Of a stretch of 11,299 nt of DNA, positions 6,159 to 11,299 are shown piece after piece. The number at the start of each line of letters is the position of its first letter. Positions within the stretch are counted from its first letter, which is position 1. Origin of the DNA: Endomicrobiia bacterium (lineage in GTDB: Bacteria; Elusimicrobiota; Endomicrobiia; PHAN01); NCBI GenBank assembly GCA_030018875.1, contig JASEHK010000033.1:1-11299 (forward strand), read 5' to 3'. A model generated the notes under the pieces. It did not search any database. It was not told where the DNA came from and saw nothing but the letters and a program-made list of their open reading frames with translations. Both the position numbers and the translations under genes were made by a program.

Positions 6159-8068
6159 AAGTTCAAAACCGAGTCGGTTTTTCGGAACAAAACCAAAATC
6201 AACGAAGCGATTGCAACGAGCGATACGAATGCGCCGGTCACAAATAATGTCGGAGAATAAAACAAGTGAAGTGAACGGATTCCGGACGGAATATTTACGG
6301 CCTTGAATCCGTCGGGCGTCCTTTCCACGGAAATCTCTTTGCCGTCGGCGTAGGCGCGCCACGACGGATAATGGTTCTCGACGTGCGTCAGGCGCCCGCG
6401 GGGCAAATCCTCGCCGAAATCGAACGATATTTTATTTTCCGAAAATCGCGAGGGCTTAAAAACGCGGGCTTTATCCGTGCCGGCCGCCTCGAATACAAAA
6501 AGGGCGCCGGGATCTTTAAGGCGATATAAATAAGGCGGCGATACGGAGGTGCGCACCGGATAATATCGCCGTGAAGAAGCGAACTTGTAAGCGCTCAAGA
6601 TGTAGCCCGCGCCCAAGGACTTCAGCGCCGGCGCGGCATCGTCGGGCGACGACATTGAATACGCCCGATGGATGGCATTGTCGGCGGAGGCCGGCACAAG
6701 CGGCTCGCCGGAGCCGTAAGCGTTCAAGACCCCGTACGGCCACGCGACAAAACCCTTGAGTGCCGCGCGCGCGCCGCGCCATGCGGCGATGGCCGTCCGC
6801 CCCGATACCGCGTTTAATTTTATTGTCTTAGGCGCGATGGCCAGGCGCGTCATCGCGCCGTCTTTTCCGATGACGGCGACGGCGGCGGGGGTTTCGTAAA
6901 AGAAATCCGCCGGGGCCGTCTGCTGATAGAACATCCCGCGGGCGAACAACTCCGCGAAAATCAACACCGTCAGTATCACGCCCGCATAAGCGTATTTTCC
7001 CCGGCGCGACATCAGAAAGTCCGAACCCGCGGCCGCGACGGCGGCGACGCCAGCGGCCGAGAAGAATATCATCGTCGAAGGATACCGCAGCAACGCCGCG
7101 GGAGCAAAGATGCGCCGCAATAAGTCATACGGCGCGGAAAAGGCCAGAACGATGCCCGCCAGGCCCGTCAACGGCCAAAAAAACTCCTTGCGCCGTATGA
7201 GCGCAAAAAGCCCCAGCAGTGCCAGCGCGCCGCCGGCATAGCCCGCGTAAAAAGTCTTAAGCCAGTGATAACGCGGACTGCCTTCGCCGCCGTCGGGATA
7301 AACCGCCGGCGCGAAGAACCCCGCGAGATCCTTTATCCGCGCCGAGTGCGAAAGAGAGGTCTCGTCCGGCTTTTTCCTGTCGCGATATCTTTGGGAATTG
7401 AGGACCAGTTCGGCCGTGGGAAGCGCCTGCAAAGCGCACAACATCGAGCAGACCGCAAGCGCCGCCGTGGCGTTTTTTATTTTTCCCCGCAAGGCGCAAA
7501 TGGTCAGATACAGCAAAACGATAAGAAAAAAAACGGGATACCCGCACAGAAAAGCAAGCGCCAACGCCGAGGCGGCGACGACCCACGACGCGCCGACAAA
7601 AACAAGCGGGGCGAAAGAAAAAGCCGCGGCGGAGGCGTAGGAGAAAAACTCAAGCTTCGTGACGAACCATCCGCCGAGCATCCAGACCGTCGCGCCGCTC
7701 GTCGCGGCGAACGGCGAGAGGCCTTCCACACGGAGGAACGCAAGCGCGAAAAAGCCCGCCAAAAACATTATCGCGGGATAAAAAACCCTCATCCCGCCGA
7801 CGGAGCCGAAAAAGTAAAATGGGAGAGAAAGCGCCGAGAAAACCCGCGACTGCCACGTCGCCAGAAGCGGCATCCCCATATATCCGTAAGGATTCCAAAG
7901 CGGGAGCTCGCCTGACTGAATTATGCGGTTGACCGTCGCCGTCTGAGGCTGAAAAAAATAACCCACATCGCGCTGGTAAAAATACCTTCCGCCGAATATC
8001 GTCGGCGCAAAAAACGCAACGCTTAAAATGGCGACAAGCAAAACCGCGATGGGCTCTCTTGATTTCAT
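6155..8068 (-). CDS. YfhO-family membrane protein (first of two), GT-C-like
   Basis: 637-aa polytopic membrane protein, a diverged paralogue of the downstream gene. After an N-terminal helix (7-24) the first outer loop has YQRDVGYFFQP with Asp34 in the catalytic position, then SGELPLWNPYGYMG (52-65). There follow repeated hydrophobic segments and a C-terminal domain with NHYPSWRAYADGKE (565-578) and a terminal helix (about 607-628). The proposed role is transfer of a sugar from a polyprenyl-phosphate carrier outside the cytoplasm (family knowledge plus context). It overlaps the ligase-like gene by 4 nt at its start and the second YfhO gene by 4 nt at its end, both ATGA junctions, so the three membrane proteins are translationally coupled. 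Its start has only a weak GGA upstream. The two paralogues share little beyond the family motifs, so they may differ in donor or acceptor. Confidence 0.9.
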   Translation of the reverse strand: MKSREPIAVLLVAILSVAFFAPTIFGGRYFYQRDVGYFFQPQTATVNRIIQSGELPLWNPYGYMGMPLLATWQSRVFSALSLPFYFFGSVGGMRVFYPAIMFLAGFFALAFLRVEGLSPFAATSGATVWMLGGWFVTKLEFFSYASAAAFSFAPLVFVGASWVVAASALALAFLCGYPVFFLIVLLYLTICALRGKIKNATAALAVCSMLCALQALPTAELVLNSQRYRDRKKPDETSLSHSARIKDLAGFFAPAVYPDGGEGSPRYHWLKTFYAGYAGGALALLGLFALIRRKEFFWPLTGLAGIVLAFSAPYDLLRRIFAPAALLRYPSTMIFFSAAGVAAVAAAGSDFLMSRRGKYAYAGVILTVLIFAELFARGMFYQQTAPADFFYETPAAVAVIGKDGAMTRLAIAPKTIKLNAVSGRTAIAAWRGARAALKGFVAWPYGVLNAYGSGEPLVPASADNAIHRAYSMSSPDDAAPALKSLGAGYILSAYKFASSRRYYPVRTSVSPPYLYRLKDPGALFVFEAAGTDKARVFKPSRFSENKISFDFGEDLPRGRLTHVENHYPSWRAYADGKEISVERTPDGFKAVNIPSGIRSLHLFYSPTLFVTGAFVSLVAIASLILVLFRKTDSVLNL

Positions 8069-9393
8069 TTTTTGATTCCGATTTTAAGCGATGCGCGGGC
8101 GGCTTCGCCCAGACGGCCATAGCCGATACCGTCCGCAGCGGCGACGGCAGCTTCATAGTTACCGTCGAGCGCCAGAACCTCGGCGCGGCGCAAACGAGTC
8201 CAGACATCGTATTTGACGAAGGAGGCCGCCATTAGAAACATGGCCAGTATAGCGGCCATAGGCGCGGCAAGCCGTCGCGTGAACACGACGGATACTACGG
8301 GCGGAGGCGGCTTAAAATCATCCGGCTTTATCGCAGCGCCCGCGCCGGCGGCGGCGAATAATATGAGCGGCACGAGCGGGATATTGAAAACGAAATCCGT
8401 CGCCGACGCTACCGCGACAAGAACAAAAATCGCGCGGGCTCTGACGTCGGAAATCCGTCTTAAAATAAAATAAAACAAAACGACCAGCAGCGCTAAACCT
8501 ACCACGCCCGTCTCAGATAGAGTTTCAAGATAAAGCGAGTGAGCGTAAACACTCATAAACTTGGACGATGAAAACTGCGCGGCTCGCTGGGCAAAATTAC
8601 CCACGCCAACGCCGAATGCCGGAGACGACGCGAACATCCTGACGGACGCCGCGTACCACGCGAACCTGTCCCACACGCGCGGCTCCAAAAATTTGCCGAC
8701 GAGGGCGGCAACGGCTAAAAATGTCATCGCCGGAATCCAAATCTTTTTTTTATCCGGCAAAGAGCGTCCGAGCAGAACAACAGCCGACGCCAAAAATCCC
8801 ATCGCCATTGACACACTGAAAGCAAATATGGCGGCGAGCGCACAGGCCAAAAAGCAGCCCCGCTCAGCCGCCGTCAAACGATTTTTCCTAAAATCGAAAA
8901 CGGAGTAAGCCGACGAAAGCATAACAGCCGCGAAAACATTCTTTTTGGGCAGCGTCGCCCAAGTTGTCGCGTCGGAGACACCGCCGCCGAAAATTTTTTG
9001 GGCGAAGAAAAGCGCCGCCAAAAACGCTCCGAGCATCAACAAAGCCGCGAAGAAAAAATCACGCTCTCTATCGGTAAAACTCTCCGCCGCGAAATAAACA
9101 GCCAGATATGACGCCCAGTTGACGGCCTCTATAAATCCGCGCCATTGATTGGCGGAATCGGAACCGACGCTCGAGCGCCAAAAAACGCGAGCGCAGATAT
9201 ACGCCGTAAAAATAAAAAACGTCCCGACGGCCGTCGGGACGCGCGAATCAGTCCTGAATATTTTTTCTCTAAACACCCCGTAGCCCAAAGCGACGGCTGC
9301 AAGAGCCGAAACGGCGGCCTGCGCCGGCACGTTCCAAGCCCCGCCGGCGACGGCGGCAAGGGCTATTACACCGAATACAAGTAGGGCATGCAC
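8065..9393 (-). CDS. O-antigen ligase / Wzy / PglL-superfamily membrane protein
   Basis: 442-aa protein with about ten hydrophobic segments and the Wzy_C-type periplasmic loop. RFAWYAASVRMFASSPAFGVGVGNF (243-267) is followed by the hallmark YAHSLYLETLSETGVVG (283-299), with His285 at the place of the conserved catalytic His. Family members ligate O-antigen to lipid A core, polymerise it, or transfer glycans to pilins and other proteins; sequence motifs alone do not decide which. The last 50 residues (391-442) after the final helix look like a single TPR-like helical hairpin. The start is GTG at 9393, one base after the pilQ TGA, with no Shine-Dalgarno, implying termination-reinitiation. The ATG at 9395 is out of frame. 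It contains a terminator-like hairpin at codons 51-58. Direct linkage to pilQ makes a pilin oligosaccharyltransferase role attractive but unproven. Confidence 0.85.
   Translation of the reverse strand: MHALLVFGVIALAAVAGGAWNVPAQAAVSALAAVALGYGVFREKIFRTDSRVPTAVGTFFIFTAYICARVFWRSSVGSDSANQWRGFIEAVNWASYLAVYFAAESFTDRERDFFFAALLMLGAFLAALFFAQKIFGGGVSDATTWATLPKKNVFAAVMLSSAYSVFDFRKNRLTAAERGCFLACALAAIFAFSVSMAMGFLASAVVLLGRSLPDKKKIWIPAMTFLAVAALVGKFLEPRVWDRFAWYAASVRMFASSPAFGVGVGNFAQRAAQFSSSKFMSVYAHSLYLETLSETGVVGLALLVVLFYFILRRISDVRARAIFVLVAVASATDFVFNIPLVPLILFAAAGAGAAIKPDDFKPPPPVVSVVFTRRLAAPMAAILAMFLMAASFVKYDVWTRLRRAEVLALDGNYEAAVAAADGIGYGRLGEAARASLKIGIKK
9208..9241 (-). terminator. Intragenic intrinsic-terminator-like hairpin
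   Basis: On the sense (minus) strand, CGTCCCGAC, loop GGCC and GTCGGGACG form a perfect 9-bp GC-rich stem (9241-9220). It is followed at once by TTTTTTATTTTT (9219-9208). This is the classic form of a Rho-independent terminator. It lies 152 nt inside the ligase-like gene, where the frame continues unbroken as RVPTAVGTFFIF, in a region that belongs to the protein. It could act as an attenuator between pilQ and the glycan genes when the weakly initiated ligase is not being translated. Function is inferred; the structure is directly visible. Confidence 0.6.
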
Positions 9394-9394
9394 A

Positions 9395-11299
9395 TCAATC
9401 GGAGAGTATCTGGGGCGTTATGAAAACGAGAAGCTCCGAGCGCTCTTTCGTGTCGTAATTCCTGCGGAAAAGTTGCCCGAGTATCGGTATGTCGCCCAGA
9501 AGCGGCACCTGAGTGGCTATCTTCTTGTCTTCTTCCCTTATCAGTCCGCCGATGACAACAGTTTCGCCGTCTCTTACCATTATCGTCGTCTCGGCCTCGC
9601 GCGTGCCTAACACGGGTCCGGCCGGATCCATCCTGATAAGCAGGCTCACTTGAGGCAGAACCTTCAGAGTAACCTGCCTGTCGGCGTTTATCGTCGGTTT
9701 GACGGTGAGCTTTATTCCAACATCGAGCCACTGAACTTCGGAAGCGACGGCGCCCGCAGTTCCGCCGAGTTGGGTGGTTTGCTGTATGTAGGGTACTTTC
9801 TGTATGACGAGTATCCTGGCTTCCTGATTATTAAGAGTGGTCACGCGGGGATTAGAAAGGAGTTTCGCAAGACCTTTTGACGTTATGGCCGACAACATGC
9901 TCGAAAGACGGGCGTTGTTGCTTACGACGCCGAAGCTTATGCCCGCGAGCTGTCCTTGCACGGGCGTGGCAGGGAAGTTAACGCCCGCTCCGCCGGCGGC
10001 GGGCCCCACGGCAACGCGGGTATTTCCCACACCTATTCCCTGCGTGTCATCGGTGACGATGGATGTCTGACCTATCCTGGTTTGACCGTCGGTGGAAGCA
10101 TACGACCAGTTGATTCCGAGGTCAAGGTCCTTGGTAAGGTTGACTTCGACGAGCTTGGCCTCTATAAGAACCTGATAGGGCTTTTTGTCGAGATCTTCTA
10201 TGAGGCGCGCGGCGTTGTCGAGACCTTCCGGCGTGTCCGTTATAATAAGAGTGTTGGTGCGAGCGTCAACGGAAATAATGCCTTTGCGCCCCTCCGCCGA
10301 GCGTATGGCATCGAGTTGGGTCTTGACGTCTTCGGCCTTGGCGTAGTTCAAAGGAAGGAGTTTGGTAAATGTAACGGCCTGCGTGCGTTCCAAAGCCAGG
10401 GCCTGCGGAGTCATCACGCGCAGAATGTTTGTGCCGATGTCCTGGGAAACGAGATTTTTAAGCGTCAGTATAGTGGAGAATGCCTGATCGAACGGAACGC
10501 TCCTCAAAGTGATGGTTACTGTGCCCGCGACGTCGGGCCCGTATATTATGTTTATGCCGCTCTGCGCGGAAAACACTCTGAGAACATCGCGGATGTCGGC
10601 GTCCTGAAAATCAAATGTAACGAGCGTCTTGGGAATAACGGTCTTGGCGGATCTAGGCTCCTCCTTTTTCTGCGCGGAGGATTGCTTGGCCGCCACGGCG
10701 GACGCAACCGGCTTTTTGGGCTCTTCTTTTTTGGCGGCCGGTTGCTGTTGTTGTTTGACGGGCTCGGCTTTGGGCGCGACCACAGGCGCAACCGAAGCAA
10801 CGGCGGCCTTCGCAGCGGACGACGGGGCGGACTCGGCGACAACTTTGGCCGCGGATGCGTCTTCCTCTATCGGCACGGCTATGACCTCAATCGGCTGCGA
10901 CTCTGCCGACGGCGCGGGAGCCGTCGCGATAGCAACCTGTTTCGGCGCCGACGCGCCAACAGCCATAGGCGCGGCCTCGGACTTACTTTCAGGCGACGGA
11001 ACATCCTTGAAGGAAAGCACGACATCATTGCCTCGGACTTTCAATTCGTAACCGATGTCTTTTTTGAGATCCAGCACGGCGCGGGCGATTTTAACGGGCT
11101 CGTTCTGAAACTGCCCCGAACGAATGCGCGACACCGCCTGGTTATCGGCGACGACTATTTCCTTGGTTTTAAGATTATGCTCTATCCCCGTAAAATCTAT
11201 CACAAGGCGCTGAGGGTTGGTGATTTTAAAGGCTTTGAACTTGCCGGGCCCGGAGAGCTTGAATACTACGGAGTTCGCGTCGTAGGAAACGGCGTCGAG
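9395..11299 (-). CDS. pilQ: Type IV pilus secretin PilQ (5' end beyond window)
   Basis: Outer-membrane channel through which type IV pili emerge. The frame stays open to the right edge, so the signal peptide and N-terminus are outside; about 634 residues are visible. Domains in visible numbering: the last part of a peptidoglycan-binding AMIN domain (1 to about 98, with NPQRLVIDFTGI); a long Ala/Pro/Lys/Glu-rich linker (about 99-222, including a QQQQ run); an N0/STN domain (VTFDFQDADIRDVLRVFS to RVMTPQ, about 227-297); an N1 domain (LLPLNYAKAEDV to ARLIEDLDKKP, about 314-374); and the secretin beta-barrel (about 378-634). The barrel carries LLSNPRVTTLNNQEA and the signature VPLLGDIPILGQLFR (598-612). 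AMIN plus a single N1 fits PilQ rather than type II secretion GspD. PilQ normally closes a pilMNOPQ operon; here the glycan genes follow one base after its stop. Confidence 0.95.
   Translation of the reverse strand, partial: LDAVSYDANSVVFKLSGPGKFKAFKITNPQRLVIDFTGIEHNLKTKEIVVADNQAVSRIRSGQFQNEPVKIARAVLDLKKDIGYELKVRGNDVVLSFKDVPSPESKSEAAPMAVGASAPKQVAIATAPAPSAESQPIEVIAVPIEEDASAAKVVAESAPSSAAKAAVASVAPVVAPKAEPVKQQQQPAAKKEEPKKPVASAVAAKQSSAQKKEEPRSAKTVIPKTLVTFDFQDADIRDVLRVFSAQSGINIIYGPDVAGTVTITLRSVPFDQAFSTILTLKNLVSQDIGTNILRVMTPQALALERTQAVTFTKLLPLNYAKAEDVKTQLDAIRSAEGRKGIISVDARTNTLIITDTPEGLDNAARLIEDLDKKPYQVLIEAKLVEVNLTKDLDLGINWSYASTDGQTRIGQTSIVTDDTQGIGVGNTRVAVGPAAGGAGVNFPATPVQGQLAGISFGVVSNNARLSSMLSAITSKGLAKLLSNPRVTTLNNQEARILVIQKVPYIQQTTQLGGTAGAVASEVQWLDVGIKLTVKPTINADRQVTLKVLPQVSLLIRMDPAGPVLGTREAETTIMVRDGETVVIGGLIREEDKKIATQVPLLGDIPILGQLFRRNYDTKERSELLVFITPQILSD

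Noticed and set aside
6159..6362. Upstream extension of the second YfhO gene to an ATG at 6362
   Set aside because: The added 68 residues are Arg-rich, fall entirely inside the preceding gene and precede a natural N-terminal membrane helix. The ATGA overlap at 6158 is the better start.
7172..7205. Second hairpin followed by T7 on the sense strand in the first YfhO gene
   Set aside because: Stem of only six pairs (TTGCGC/GCGCAA), seven-base loop, and four bases before the T-run. Too weak to call a terminator.
7265..7915. 216-residue open frame on the plus strand
   Set aside because: It lies antisense to the first YfhO gene, is extremely Arg/Lys-rich, and matches no family. It arises from the GC-biased codons of the real gene.
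9387..9395. ATG at 9395 or 9389 as start of the ligase-like gene
   Set aside because: Both are in a frame that reaches a stop within about ten codons. Only the GTG at 9393 opens the correct frame.
10629..11051. 140-residue Ala/Cys/Gly-rich plus-strand frame
   Set aside because: It is the mirror of the repetitive PilQ linker; its apparent cysteine run comes from the complementary Gln codons.
11201..11203. GTG at 11203 as the start of the secretin
   Set aside because: The frame continues unbroken to the right edge and the upstream residues complete an AMIN-like domain, so the gene is cut by the window rather than starting here.

Overview
All genes in this window lie on the minus strand, packed almost without gaps. 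It reads as part of a cell-surface polysaccharide or glycoprotein locus in a Gram-negative (diderm) bacterium. The diderm call rests on a type IV pilus secretin (PilQ), which needs an outer membrane. By eye the G+C is in the mid-50s percent, Shine-Dalgarno motifs are GGAGG-like, and a consensus sigma70 promoter is visible. I cannot name the organism. An uncultured diderm lineage (for example an Elusimicrobiota- or Omnitrophota-like phylum) is possible, but that is a guess.

In transcription order (right to left) the layout is as follows. (1) The 3' two thirds or more of a PilQ-type secretin (11299 to 9395, entering from outside the window). (2) An O-antigen ligase / Wzy / PglL-superfamily membrane protein (9393-8065). 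(3) and (4) Two tandem, diverged YfhO-family GT-C-like membrane proteins (8068-6155 and 6158-4173). (5) A two-domain glycosyltransferase, dolichyl-phosphate-mannose-synthase-like GT2 fused to GT4 (4170-2308). (6) A SAM-dependent methyltransferase (2301-1492). These six genes are separated by -4 to +6 nt and look like one transcription unit. Next comes an 79-nt intergenic region with a clear promoter and a palindromic operator. It is followed by (7) a GbsR/MarR-type regulator (1412-846) and (8) a DegT/DnrJ/EryC1/StrS sugar aminotransferase (827 to beyond the left edge), which form a second, probably autoregulated, unit.

How the genes may work together is inference. The GT2 domain would load a sugar onto a polyprenyl phosphate. 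One or both YfhO proteins would use that lipid-linked sugar on the outer face of the inner membrane, as in CsbB/YfhO-type glycosylation. The GT4 domain and the methyltransferase would build or cap a glycan. The O-antigen-ligase-like protein would transfer or polymerise it. The aminotransferase would make an amino sugar nucleotide. Because the module sits directly behind pilQ in the same apparent operon, glycosylation of the type IV pilus (or a co-regulated surface glycan) is a reasonable hypothesis. No pilin, flippase or glycan-export gene is in the window to test it.

The most unusual sequence signals are an intrinsic-terminator-like hairpin plus T-tract on the sense strand inside the start of the ligase gene (9208-9241), and the 18-bp near-perfect palindrome over the predicted start site of the regulator gene (1440-1457). 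There is no stretch over 300 nt without a gene. I saw no tRNA, rRNA, CRISPR array or insertion sequence.
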